Positions 52,425-60,587 of a DNA stretch of 64,000 bases are shown here, one piece after another. Numbering within the stretch: the stretch's first letter is position 1; each line of letters starts with the position of its first letter. The notes under the pieces were generated by a model. The model did not search any database. It saw nothing but the letters and a program-made list of their open reading frames with translations, and had not been told where the DNA came from. Position numbers and translations under genes: made by a program. Source of the DNA: JADJOY01 sp046331705 [NCBI: bacterium] (GTDB taxonomy: Bacteria > JADJOY01); NCBI GenBank assembly GCA_046331705.1, contig JAXLQJ010000001.1:186001-250000 (forward strand), in the 5' to 3' direction.

Positions 52425-54194
52425 ATGCGACCGCGCTTTTCTTTCTCTCTTCCTTCCTTTCCTCGACCTTCACGAGCGCTGTACGCCAGCGCCATCGCGG
52501 TCTTGGCGTCGGCCTCGTTCGCCACCACGGCAGCAGCGGCCTATCGCACCGATCGCATCGGTCCGTCGTCACTCGCGACCAAGACCGGTAGCGTCGACGC
52601 CAGCTCCACCGACGTGCTCGCCGTCGCCGATCAGCCCAATCCGAGCGCACCGGATCGCGGTGTGCGCGTGTTCAAGGCCGCGAAGAAGGGCTTCAGCGGC
52701 GTGTTGACGTACACCCTGCCGAGCGGCCTGGACGCGGTGAGCGCGTCGGGCATCGCCCTCGACCTCAACTACCTCGGCGACTCGGGCACCAAGAAGCGCT
52801 GGACCTTCGAGCTCCAGGACTTCAAGCGCAAGAAGTGGGTGGCGATCGGCGACTCGTCCCAAGCCACCGCCGGCGCGTGGAGCACGCTCCATTTCGCCGT
52901 GACCGGCGACTTCGCGCCCTACCTCAACGCGAACCGCCAGATGCAATTGCGCTACGCGACCACCGGCAAGAAGCTGGTGAGCCGCCTCGATCTCGCCGCC
53001 GTGGCCGTCACCAGCTACGAGCCCGATCCGCCGCCGCCGCCCCCGACCACCGGCGGCGGCCCGGAACCCTCGACGGAGAGCTCGGTGCGCTCGGTCTTCA
53101 AGGGCTCGTTCACGGCCTCGCCCGAGGCCATCGAGTACGTCGCCACCGTGCCGGACCTGCACGTGCTCAGCATGGGTCCGTCGAAGGTGCAGTCGATCAA
53201 GAGCGTGAACCCGCAGGTCGAGGCGTACCACTACTTCAAGACCGGCGGATTGCACGGGCCCGCGACTCGACCGCCCACGGGCGATCCGGGCTGGGACCAA
53301 GTGGTGGCGCAGGATCTGCTCTGGTCCGGGCCGAGCGGCAACGCCGTCACGCAGACCCAGAACGGCTGGTACTACGTCGACATCCAGGATCCCGCGAAAC
53401 GCGCCGCGTGGATCGCGATCCTGATCGACCAGATCGCCGAGGTGCGGGCGCAGGGGTGGGACTCGGTGTTCCTCGACAACGCCGGCGTGATCGAGCCGAG
53501 CCTGATCACCGAGTACCCCGCGGACTATTCCGACGCCGCTTATTACGCGGCGGTCGCCGACGTGCTCGCCGGACTGCGCGCGGCGTTCCCCGACATGCAC
53601 CTGATCTTCAACTCGTATTCGGGTTGGGCGCCTGTGGGGATGCGCGGTCTCGAGCTTCTCGACCACGCGGACGGCATCTTCTTCGAGGGCTTCAGCCTCA
53701 AGGTGAGCGGCAAGTATTTCGACACCGGCCGCTACCTCCAGCAGCTCGAGGACTTCGCGTCGGTGGTGAGGAGCGGTCGGGTCGCGGTCGCGATGGATTA
53801 CCTCGCGACCACCGACGTCGCGCGGCGGATCTGGTCACTCGCTTCCTACCTCTTGGTCAACGCGCCCAGCGCGTACCATTACCTGGCCGGCACCGACACC
53901 GAGACCGAGCTTCAACAATTCCCCGAAGACCAACTCGCGATCGGCGAGCCGCTCACGGACGCCGCGGTGCGCGTCGACGGGCTGGTCGTGCGCAGCTACA
54001 CGGGCGCGGTGGTGGTCGTGAACCCGACCACCGCGAGCAAGAGCTACGCGATGGGCGAGGGCACGTGGCAGCAGCTGGCGCTCGCGGGCGGCGGCGATTT
54101 CCCCAACCCGGGCGCCGTGACCTGGACGCCGCTCGCCGGAACCGCCGTCAGCCTCGCCCCCAACACGGCGATCGTCGTTCGCCCGGCGCGCTGA
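52425..54194 (+). CDS. Secreted putative glycoside hydrolase (GHL15-like), riboswitch-controlled
   Basis: A 589-residue exported protein. Signal peptide to about residue 39; N-terminal beta-sandwich of about 165 residues (carbohydrate-binding-like); Pro-rich linker (PPPPPPTTGGG, ~205-222); C-terminal TIM-barrel of putative glycoside-hydrolase type (~225-520) and a small beta domain (~520-589). The barrel has GWYYVDIQDP, VFLDNAGV (probable catalytic Asp), HLIFNSYSGW, FFEGFSLK and AMDYLAT, features of hypothetical glycosyl hydrolase family 15 (GHL15) and its GH114-like relatives. No member of this exact type has a known substrate that I recall; a role in trimming or modifying the exopolysaccharide made next door is inference. 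GGAGGAG lies 7 bases before the ATG. Paralogues at 56161 and 60584. Confidence 0.88.
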   Translation: MRPRFSFSLPSFPRPSRALYASAIAVLASASFATTAAAAYRTDRIGPSSLATKTGSVDASSTDVLAVADQPNPSAPDRGVRVFKAAKKGFSGVLTYTLPSGLDAVSASGIALDLNYLGDSGTKKRWTFELQDFKRKKWVAIGDSSQATAGAWSTLHFAVTGDFAPYLNANRQMQLRYATTGKKLVSRLDLAAVAVTSYEPDPPPPPPTTGGGPEPSTESSVRSVFKGSFTASPEAIEYVATVPDLHVLSMGPSKVQSIKSVNPQVEAYHYFKTGGLHGPATRPPTGDPGWDQVVAQDLLWSGPSGNAVTQTQNGWYYVDIQDPAKRAAWIAILIDQIAEVRAQGWDSVFLDNAGVIEPSLITEYPADYSDAAYYAAVADVLAGLRAAFPDMHLIFNSYSGWAPVGMRGLELLDHADGIFFEGFSLKVSGKYFDTGRYLQQLEDFASVVRSGRVAVAMDYLATTDVARRIWSLASYLLVNAPSAYHYLAGTDTETELQQFPEDQLAIGEPLTDAAVRVDGLVVRSYTGAVVVVNPTTASKSYAMGEGTWQQLALAGGGDFPNPGAVTWTPLAGTAVSLAPNTAIVVRPAR

Positions 54195-54230
54195 GGAGCA
54201 CGCACGGCGCGGACGCGGCGCTCTCGTCGC

Positions 54231-55526
54231 TCATGGCACGTGCGCGCTCCAGCGGGCGGTGCTCCCGGTGTAGTCGAATCCGTCCCAGAACACGGTCACC
54301 TTGTTCGAGACGCACACCAACCGCTCGGGGTAGACGCAGCTGTAGGCCGTGCCGGCATCGGCCCATTCGGCGGTGCGTGCAAATGCCGCCGTGCCAACGC
54401 CCTTGGAGGTCACCGCAGTGCTCGTCCAGTCGGAGCAGTCGCTGCCGGTCGAGTTCCCGAACGCATCCGTACCGCTCGCGAAATACGGCGCCGTGTCCAG
54501 GTAGGTGCCGAGCTCCGTTTGATGGATGGAGGTCGCGATGGACCCATCCATGAAGTCGGCCTTCGAGTTGGCGACGGCGATGCCATCGATTCGCCGGAAC
54601 GGTCCGTTGGACGTGATGCGTGTCGCGACTTCGCTGTTCGAGTCGGATAGCCATGCAACGAACGACTGAGGCTGCGGCAAATGGCCTGCCGTCGCACGCG
54701 CCCGACAGATCTGATCTCCAGCGGCAACTCCAGTCTGACCGTTGGCGGCTGCGTCGTCGCCGAGCCGCGACGGATGCTGGTCCGAGGTCACGAACACGAT
54801 CGAGCCGGGGCTGCTCCAGCGGTTCGCGGTGGCATCTCCCGCCCCCATCTGCATGCAGAGCAGCCGGTGCGACTCGTTGCACGTCGCGCTCTTGTACACC
54901 GTCCACAACACCGACGTGCCGAGCCCCGTCCCTACTGAGCCCGACACCCCAGAGCTCAACGTCGACCAGTCGTTGCACCGCACGTAGCCGCCTTTTCCGT
55001 CCGCGCCTGTGGCGCTCCAGTACTGCGCATCGGTGACGTCGGTGACGCTCGCTCCGTCCTCGTCGAGAAACGCCGGGAAATACACGTGTGGGTCGCCGTT
55101 CACGATCTCGTCGAGCGTTTCACCGAATGCGGTGACCCCATTTGCCAAGCGCCACGGACCAGCCTGGGGCAACGTGCCGCCCTGGCCACAGTTCGCGCCC
55201 TTCGTGCCGGAGTACCCGAGCACGTTGCAGTACGCATCCGTGCCGGTCACGGAAATCCACGCGCGAAATGTCGCGTAGTTGGACGAGATGGCTTGATTCG
55301 ACGACAGGAACGCATAGCTCTGACAGATCGCATTCGCGGCCGCGATCCCTGAGAGCCCGCCTCCGTATCCGCCGGGCCAGCTATCGAAGTTTCCGGTCCC
55401 CTTGCCGGAGGTCACGAACACGTGGCGGGTGACCGCGGCGGCAGGCGCGGCCATCGCGAGAATCGCTGCAACGAGCGATGCAGCGACAGGCGTACGGCGG
55501 GTGACCCGAGTCAGGGTCGATCGCAT
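54231..55526 (-). CDS. Secreted tandem DUF1554-like protein with FE..W-type tail
   Basis: A 431-residue exported protein. After a signal peptide (about 1-31), two related domains (~33-225 and ~235-405) each begin with V.RHVFVTSGKG or GSIVFVTSDQHP, then have a Cys (ICQSYAF, ICRARAT), a FRAWIS/FVAWLS motif and W.SA or DWTST with a C-terminal CV.P.RLVC-type Cys pair. This matches the DUF1554 type, a small disulphide-rich domain of secreted proteins with a C-type-lectin-like look. It ends VFWDGFDYTGSTARWSAHVP, the tail shared with three other proteins. SD GGAGG precedes the ATG at 55526. It lies antisense between the two riboswitch-controlled genes and might be a matrix or binding protein; function unknown. 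Confidence 0.85.
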   Translation of the reverse strand: MRSTLTRVTRRTPVAASLVAAILAMAAPAAAVTRHVFVTSGKGTGNFDSWPGGYGGGLSGIAAANAICQSYAFLSSNQAISSNYATFRAWISVTGTDAYCNVLGYSGTKGANCGQGGTLPQAGPWRLANGVTAFGETLDEIVNGDPHVYFPAFLDEDGASVTDVTDAQYWSATGADGKGGYVRCNDWSTLSSGVSGSVGTGLGTSVLWTVYKSATCNESHRLLCMQMGAGDATANRWSSPGSIVFVTSDQHPSRLGDDAAANGQTGVAAGDQICRARATAGHLPQPQSFVAWLSDSNSEVATRITSNGPFRRIDGIAVANSKADFMDGSIATSIHQTELGTYLDTAPYFASGTDAFGNSTGSDCSDWTSTAVTSKGVGTAAFARTAEWADAGTAYSCVYPERLVCVSNKVTVFWDGFDYTGSTARWSAHVP

Positions 55527-55796
55527 GAGCAGCCTCCGTGCTCGGCTGAGTGATGCCGTCGACAATACCGCAGTCCACGGCGCGCGCGCCGGATGGCCTC
55601 CGTCGTCAGGATCCATCGCCATTCCGGTAGATGTTCGCGGTCTCCCTGCACCACCCAGGCGACCGCGACAGGCGCCGCTCAGCGCGCCCAGCTCGACTGC
55701 GACGCGCCCTGAGCACACCCGGAGAGCTGGGTGCAGGTCGACGAGACCGTGTCGATTGGCGCCTCGCGATTTCCTGACGATGCGCACGACTCTGAC

Positions 55797-55810
55797 GTCA
55801 TTGCGGTGAC
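55797..55810. promoter_or_regulatory. Candidate enhancer-binding site, dyad GTCAT-TGCG-GTGAC
   Basis: Near-copy (one mismatch in the arms) of the dyad at 52012. It ends 93 bp before the -24 element at 55903. Same arm length and spacer length, and nearly the same distance to the promoter, so a common activator is likely. Confidence 0.45.
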
Positions 55811-55902
55811 TTTTTGCCGAGCCAACAGGGCAAAATCCGATCTGATCAGCGTCATCAGTCACGAAATCGCTCACATTTCTGATGTCTTGACGATTCAAGA
55901 CT

Positions 55903-55919
55903 TTGGCAGCCGGATTGCT
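55903..55919 (+). promoter_or_regulatory. Sigma-54 (-24/-12) promoter
   Basis: TTGGCAGCCGGATTGCT, with GG and GC in the fixed -24/-12 spacing. Followed by CTAG, as in the promoter at 52123. Preceded by TGACGATTC. Transcription start near 55930, about 40-50 nt upstream of the riboswitch. Confidence 0.82.
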
Positions 55920-55969
55920 CTAGGACAGCTCGTCAATTTTCCACACACGCAGGGGAGTACGCACTTCGG

Positions 55970-56075
55970 ACTCAATCGTCTCGTCAAGGGCAAACCACCG
56001 GAAACGGTGGGACGCAAAGCCACTGGCCTAAATCCCAACCCGGGACATGGCAGCAGGGTTGCCGAGCGACCTTCC
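55970..56075 (+). ncRNA. GEMM-I (c-di-GMP-I) riboswitch with G at the specificity position
   Basis: Core elements: P1 from CTCG (55980-55983) and CGAG (56063-56066), GGGCAAACC, P2 hairpin CCACCG-GAAA-CGGTGG (55995-56010), GGACGCAAAGCC, P3 and GCAGGGTTGCCGAG. The base aligned to Vc2 position 20 is G (55988), typical of c-di-GMP aptamers. After the aptamer, AGCCTCC (56079-56085) is fully complementary to the Shine-Dalgarno GGAGGCT (56151-56157); between them GGGGCGATCG (56095-56104) can pair with CGATTCGCCCC (56130-56140), bringing the two together. This fits a translational expression platform. The gene starts at 56161. Confidence 0.93.
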
Positions 56076-56160
56076 CAGAGCCTCCGCGGGGCCTGGGGCG
56101 ATCGCAAGGCGCAGTCGAAGGCCTGAAGCCGATTCGCCCCGCCCGACCCAGGAGGCTGCC

Positions 56161-57936
56161 ATGAAGTTTCCTCGCCTGATTCCATCCCTCTGCGGCGCGC
56201 TGCTTGCGGCACTCGCCACCGCGGGGATCGCGACCCCGAGCCTTGCGAGCTACGTGACCTCCGAGGTCGCGCCCAGCTCCGTCTCGACCGTCAGCGGCAC
56301 CACGGGCGCCCAAGCCCTGAGCGTCCTGGCGACCAAGGACCTCACCGGCACCAGCACCGATCTCACGCGCGCCCAGCGCTACACGCCGAGCTCGAGCGGC
56401 TACCAGGGCCTCTTCTACTTCCGTGTGCCGAGCGACGTGGACGTCGCCGCGGCCTCGGGGATCACGCTCAAGGCCAACTTCTACGGCCGCGTGAAGAAGC
56501 AGCAGCGCTGGACCTTCCAGGTTCGCGACGTCGCGGCCAAGAGCTGGGTGACGCTCGGCTACAACGACGTCGCCGCCTACCACACCTGGCAGACGCTCTC
56601 GTTCGCGCTCTCCGGCGACTTCTCGCGGTTCGTCGATTCCAGCCGTCAGGTCCAGGTCCGCTACTACACGACCCAATCCGTCGATACCAGCGACCTCGAT
56701 CAGCTCGTCGTCGCAGTGACCAAGTACGTGCAGGACACCCCACCGCCGCCGCCCACGCCGACCCCGGAGCCCACGCCGACGCCGACCCCGGTTCCACCGC
56801 CGAGCGAGACGGTTCAGGGCGTTCGCACCGTGTTCAAGGGCAGCTTCTCGAACACCACGGACCAGGTGAACTACGTCGCCAACGTGCACGACATGCAGAT
56901 CTTCAACGGCATCGGCCAGTCGAAGATCAACGCCGTCAAGGCCGCGAATCCCTCGGCGACCATCTACACCTACCAGAAGGTGGCCGGCATCCATGGCCCC
57001 GATCCGATCGTCCCCGCCGGTGATCCAGGCTGGTCGTCGGTCCAGTCGCAGGACCTGCTGTGGTACGGGCCGAGCGGCAAGGCGGTCACCCAGACGCAGA
57101 ACCTCTGGTACTACATCGACATCATCAATCCGGCGAAGCGCGCTGCGTGGATTCCGATTCTGGTGGCCAACATCCAGAGCCAGCTCGCCCTCGGCTACAC
57201 CGGCATCTTCTTCGACAACGCCGACATCATCGACCCGAGCCTGATCACCGAGTACCCGGCCAGCTACACCGACTCGGCGTACTACCAGGCGGTGGGCGAG
57301 GTGCTGAAGGCCGTCCAGGCGGCGCTGCCCGGCAAGAAGATCGTCATCAACTCGTACATGGGCGCCGCGGCGTCCGGTAACCGAGGTCCCGAGCTGCTGG
57401 CCCACTCCGACACGCTCTTCTTCGAAGGCTTCAGCATGAAGGCTTCGACCAAGTTCTTCACCGATCGCGCCCGCTACATGCAGCAGATCAACGATTTCGC
57501 GGCGGTCGTCGCCTCGGGAAAGAACGCCGTCGCGATGGACTACGCGCCGGTTGGCGACATGCAGCGGCGGATGTGGTCGCTCGCGTCGTACCTGATCGTG
57601 AACTCGCCACGCTCGTACCACTACTACGCCGGAACGGATGCTGGCTCCGAGCTTCAGTCCTATCCCGAGGACACGCTGGATCTCGGCGTGGCGACCTCGG
57701 ACGCCGTCGACCGCACCGACAAGCTCGTCAGCCGCAACTACGCGGGCGGCACGGTGGTCGTGAACCCCGACACGGCGAGCCACACCTACACGATGGGCAG
57801 CGGTAGCTGGCAGCAGATGGTGCTCTCGGGCGGCGGTGCGTATCCCGCCACCGGCACGATCACCTGGACCGCGGTGAGCGGCACGTCGATGACGCTCGCA
57901 CCGAACACGGCCGTGATCGTGCGACCAGCTCAGTGA
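56161..57936 (+). CDS. Secreted putative glycoside hydrolase (GHL15-like), riboswitch-controlled paralogue
   Basis: A 591-residue exported paralogue of the protein at 52425, same layout: signal peptide (1-29), beta-sandwich (~30-200), Pro/Thr-rich linker (PTPTPEPTPTPTP, ~205-225), TIM barrel (~225-520) and terminal beta domain. Conserved blocks: LWYYIDIINPAKRAAW, IFFDNADIIDPSLITEYPA, KIVINSYMG, FFEGFSMK, AVAMDYAPV, RSYHYYAGTD. The likely catalytic Asp is in FFDNA. The start is set by GGAGG ten bases upstream, directly after the riboswitch leader. It probably acts on a polysaccharide in the periplasm, at the surface or outside. The two paralogues carry differing aptamers, so they may be made under different second-messenger conditions. 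A strong terminator follows. Confidence 0.9.
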   Translation: MKFPRLIPSLCGALLAALATAGIATPSLASYVTSEVAPSSVSTVSGTTGAQALSVLATKDLTGTSTDLTRAQRYTPSSSGYQGLFYFRVPSDVDVAAASGITLKANFYGRVKKQQRWTFQVRDVAAKSWVTLGYNDVAAYHTWQTLSFALSGDFSRFVDSSRQVQVRYYTTQSVDTSDLDQLVVAVTKYVQDTPPPPPTPTPEPTPTPTPVPPPSETVQGVRTVFKGSFSNTTDQVNYVANVHDMQIFNGIGQSKINAVKAANPSATIYTYQKVAGIHGPDPIVPAGDPGWSSVQSQDLLWYGPSGKAVTQTQNLWYYIDIINPAKRAAWIPILVANIQSQLALGYTGIFFDNADIIDPSLITEYPASYTDSAYYQAVGEVLKAVQAALPGKKIVINSYMGAAASGNRGPELLAHSDTLFFEGFSMKASTKFFTDRARYMQQINDFAAVVASGKNAVAMDYAPVGDMQRRMWSLASYLIVNSPRSYHYYAGTDAGSELQSYPEDTLDLGVATSDAVDRTDKLVSRNYAGGTVVVNPDTASHTYTMGSGSWQQMVLSGGGAYPATGTITWTAVSGTSMTLAPNTAVIVRPAQ

Positions 57937-57963
57937 CCCTCCTCCCTCTGGGTGGGTAACCCC

Positions 57964-58025
57964 GCCGAGGCCCCGACGCCGTGGGATCCCCTGCCCCACG
58001 GCGCCACCGGGGCCTCGGCCTTTTC
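57964..58025 (+). terminator. Rho-independent terminator
   Basis: GCCGAGGCCCCG (57964-57975) pairs fully with CGGGGCCTCGGC (58008-58019), with an inner GCCGTGGG/CCCCACGGC stem, followed by CTTTTCTT. It lies 27 bp after the stop of the second putative hydrolase and should separate it from the glycosyltransferase genes at 58117 and beyond. Confidence 0.92.
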
Positions 58026-58116
58026 TTCGTGTCGCGGGAGTCTGATCCAGCCCCCGCCAGTCCGCGACGCGGCGTGCATGGTAGCCTCGCGGCCCCGCCC
58101 TCGTTTCGCGAGCTCG

Positions 58117-59373
58117 ATGACGGTCACCAGCGCCAGCGCCGGCAAGAAACGCCTCGCCTATCTCGTGATGCGCTTTCCGGCGGTCACCGAGACCTTCGTC
58201 CTCCGCGAGATGGTGGAGCTCGAGCGACAAGGCCTGCCGCTCGAGCTCTACGTCGTGATTCGGCAGAACGAGCAGGTGGTGCATCCGGATGCACACGCCT
58301 ACCTCGCGCGGCTGCACACGTCGCCTTACCTCTCGCCACGGGTGGTGCTCGCCAACCTGCGCTGGATGCTTCGCAAGCCTGGCACCTACTTTCGACTGTG
58401 GTGGCGGACGTTCCGCGAGCTGTGGGGCACCTGGAACTTCCTGGCGCGGGCGATCGTCCTCTTTCCCAAGGCGGCGGCGTTCGCGGCGCGCATGGAGGAG
58501 CAGGGCGTCGGTCACGTCCACGCACACTTCGCGACGCACACCGCGTACATGGCGTACCTGATCCACGAGCTCACCGGGATCACCATCAGCTTCACCGCGC
58601 ACGCCCACGACATCTTCATTCGCAAGGCGATGCTGTGTCGCAAGGTCGCCGCGGCGCGCTTCGTCGCGGTGATCTCGGAGTTCAATCGCGAGTGGCTCGT
58701 GAAGCATTGCGGCGAGGCGGCGCGCGCCAAGATCCACGTGGTGCGCTGCGGAGTCTTCCCGGAGCGCCACCCGTCACGGCCCGCGGGAGCGAAGCCGCGC
58801 GAGCCGGGCGCGCCCTTCCAGGTGCTCACCGTCGCGAGCTTGCGTGACTACAAGGGCATTCCGGTGCTCATCGAGGCCTGCCGCCTCGTGCGCGACCGCA
58901 TCCCCGGGCTGCACTGGGAGGTCATCGGCGGCGGTCCGGACCGGGCCCGGCTCGAGGCACTCATCGGCGAGAAGGGTGTCGGCGACGTCCTCACGCTCGC
59001 GGGACCGAGGCCGGAGGACCAGGTGGCGGCACGCCTCGCCGCGGCCGATGCGTTCGTCCTCACCAGCGTCGTCATGCCCGACATGCGGATGGAGGGGATT
59101 CCGGTGGTGTTGATGGAGGCGCTCGCCACCGGGTTGCCCACGGTCGCCACGCGCATCTCCGGCATTCCGGAGCTGGTCATCGACGGGGACACTGGCTGGC
59201 TGGTGCCGGAGCGCGATCCGAACGCCGTCGCCGAGGCCCTCGTCGGGCTGTACAATGATTCGATCGAGGCCGCGCGCCGCGGCGCCCGCGGCCGGGCGCA
59301 CGTGCTCGACGAGTTCACCGTAGCTGGCAACGTCGCCCGGTTGCGGGCGCTCTTCGAGTCGGCGCTCGGCTGA
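58117..59373 (+). CDS. Family 4 glycosyltransferase (GT-B fold)
   Basis: A 418-residue GT-B glycosyltransferase, family 4, of the colanic-acid/exopolysaccharide type: N-terminal LVMRFPAVTETFVLREMVEL (cf. YL...FP..SETFI..Ei), HVHAHFATHTAYMAYLIHEL with FTAHAHDIF, and C-terminal VLTVASLRDYKGIPVLI, GGGPDR and EGIPVVLMEALATGLPTVATRISGIPELV, where the E..P...mEAma.g.PvvsT...GipElv segment holds the donor-binding Glu. The enzyme should add a sugar to a lipid-linked glycan. The ATG at 58117 is chosen as it matches the family start better than an ATG at 58078; the Shine-Dalgarno is weak for both. It is first in a run with the family 2 enzyme and a lipoprotein paralogue of the putative hydrolases. Confidence 0.9.
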   Translation: MTVTSASAGKKRLAYLVMRFPAVTETFVLREMVELERQGLPLELYVVIRQNEQVVHPDAHAYLARLHTSPYLSPRVVLANLRWMLRKPGTYFRLWWRTFRELWGTWNFLARAIVLFPKAAAFAARMEEQGVGHVHAHFATHTAYMAYLIHELTGITISFTAHAHDIFIRKAMLCRKVAAARFVAVISEFNREWLVKHCGEAARAKIHVVRCGVFPERHPSRPAGAKPREPGAPFQVLTVASLRDYKGIPVLIEACRLVRDRIPGLHWEVIGGGPDRARLEALIGEKGVGDVLTLAGPRPEDQVAARLAAADAFVLTSVVMPDMRMEGIPVVLMEALATGLPTVATRISGIPELVIDGDTGWLVPERDPNAVAEALVGLYNDSIEAARRGARGRAHVLDEFTVAGNVARLRALFESALG

Positions 59374-59429
59374 AGCGAGCTCACCCGCGGTCGATCCGGC
59401 AGCCCACGGCGCGCAACCACCCGCAACCC

Positions 59430-60587
59430 ATGCTCCTCGACTTCGTCATCTGGGTTTCGCTGGCGGCGCTGGTCTACACCTTCGTCGGGTATCCGCTGTT
59501 GATGGCCGGGTGGGCGCGCCTGCGTCCCCACCCCGTGCGACGTGCCGCCATCACGCCGCCGCTCACGCTGCTGATCTGCGCGCACAACGAGGAGGACGTC
59601 CTCGAGCGCAAGCTCGAGAACGCGCTCAGCCTCGACTATCCGAAGGAATCCCTCGAGATCCTGGTGGTCGACGACGGCTCGACCGATCGCACCGCCGAGA
59701 TCGTGAAGCGCTTCGCCGACCGCGGCGTACGGCTCGAGAGCCAGCACCCGCGACAGGGCAAGAGCCTCGCGGTGAATCTGGGCGTTGCGCGCGCCACCGG
59801 CGAGATCGTCGTGCTCTCGGACGCGTCGCCGGACTACGCCACGGACGCGCTGCGAAACGCGGTCCGCCACTTCGCCGATCCCGACGTCGGCGTGGTGTCC
59901 GGTCGCATTCGCCTCAAGGACAGCGCGTCGATGGTCGAGGTCCCCGCCGGGCTCTACTGGAAGTACCAGGAGCTCTTGTGCGTGTGGGAGAGCGCCACGG
60001 GCACCACGGTGGGTGTGAACGGCAACCTGTTCGCGTTCCGCCGGGTGCTCTTCGCGCCGCTCGCCGCCGAGACCATCAACGACGAGTTCACCGTGGCGAT
60101 GAACATCGCCAAGCGCGGTCACCGCGTCCTCTACGACCCCGAGGCGGTCACCCACGACATCGTGTCGTCGTCGATGTCGGACGAGGTGGCGCGCCGCGCG
60201 CGCATCAACGCGGGGCGCTATCAGGCGCTGCTCCAGACGTCGTTCCTCTCGCTCGACAACGTCGGCCTCACCTTTCGGCTGGTGTCGCACAAGCTCAGCC
60301 GCCCGTTGGCGCCGCTGTTCATGATCGGGCTCCTGGTGGCGTGCCTGGTCGACTCGACGCGCTCCGAAGACGTGGTGGCGGGCGCGTTGCTCGGCGGACA
60401 GGCGCTGCTCTACGGGATGGCGTGGGTGGGCTGGATCGCCGAACGGCGCCAGTGGCCGAAGATCCGCATCGTCAGCGTGCCGTACTTCTTCGTGAGCGGT
60501 AACGTCGCAGCGCTCATCGGCCTCTATCGATACGTGACCGGCCGGCAGAGCGTGACGTGGCAGAAGCGCACCGTCGCCAGCGCGTGA
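59430..60587 (+). CDS. Membrane family 2 glycosyltransferase (processive-type)
   Basis: A 385-residue membrane glycosyltransferase. One N-terminal helix (~4-25), a GT-A domain with LLICAHNEEDVLERKLENAL, VVDDGSTDRT (UDP-sugar), LSDASPDY (DxD-like), VNGNLFAFRR and NDEFTVAMNIAKRG (TED-like catalytic Asp), then ARINAGRYQALL, a QxxRW-like position, and about three C-terminal helices. This is the layout of N-acetylglucosaminyltransferase/cellulose-synthase-like enzymes of the IcaA/NodC group, so a beta-linked homopolymer or side chain is possible. Its stop overlaps the GTG of the next gene (GTGA). Could provide the polymer on which the neighbouring putative hydrolase acts; this is inference. Confidence 0.9.
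   Translation: MLLDFVIWVSLAALVYTFVGYPLLMAGWARLRPHPVRRAAITPPLTLLICAHNEEDVLERKLENALSLDYPKESLEILVVDDGSTDRTAEIVKRFADRGVRLESQHPRQGKSLAVNLGVARATGEIVVLSDASPDYATDALRNAVRHFADPDVGVVSGRIRLKDSASMVEVPAGLYWKYQELLCVWESATGTTVGVNGNLFAFRRVLFAPLAAETINDEFTVAMNIAKRGHRVLYDPEAVTHDIVSSSMSDEVARRARINAGRYQALLQTSFLSLDNVGLTFRLVSHKLSRPLAPLFMIGLLVACLVDSTRSEDVVAGALLGGQALLYGMAWVGWIAERRQWPKIRIVSVPYFFVSGNVAALIGLYRYVTGRQSVTWQKRTVASA

Noticed and set aside
55984-58770. 928-codon minus-strand open frame opposite the second putative hydrolase and the glycosyltransferase
   Set aside because: An antisense shadow of high-GC genes: biased to Arg/Gly/His/Glu, no domain, and it runs through the terminator and riboswitch on the other strand.
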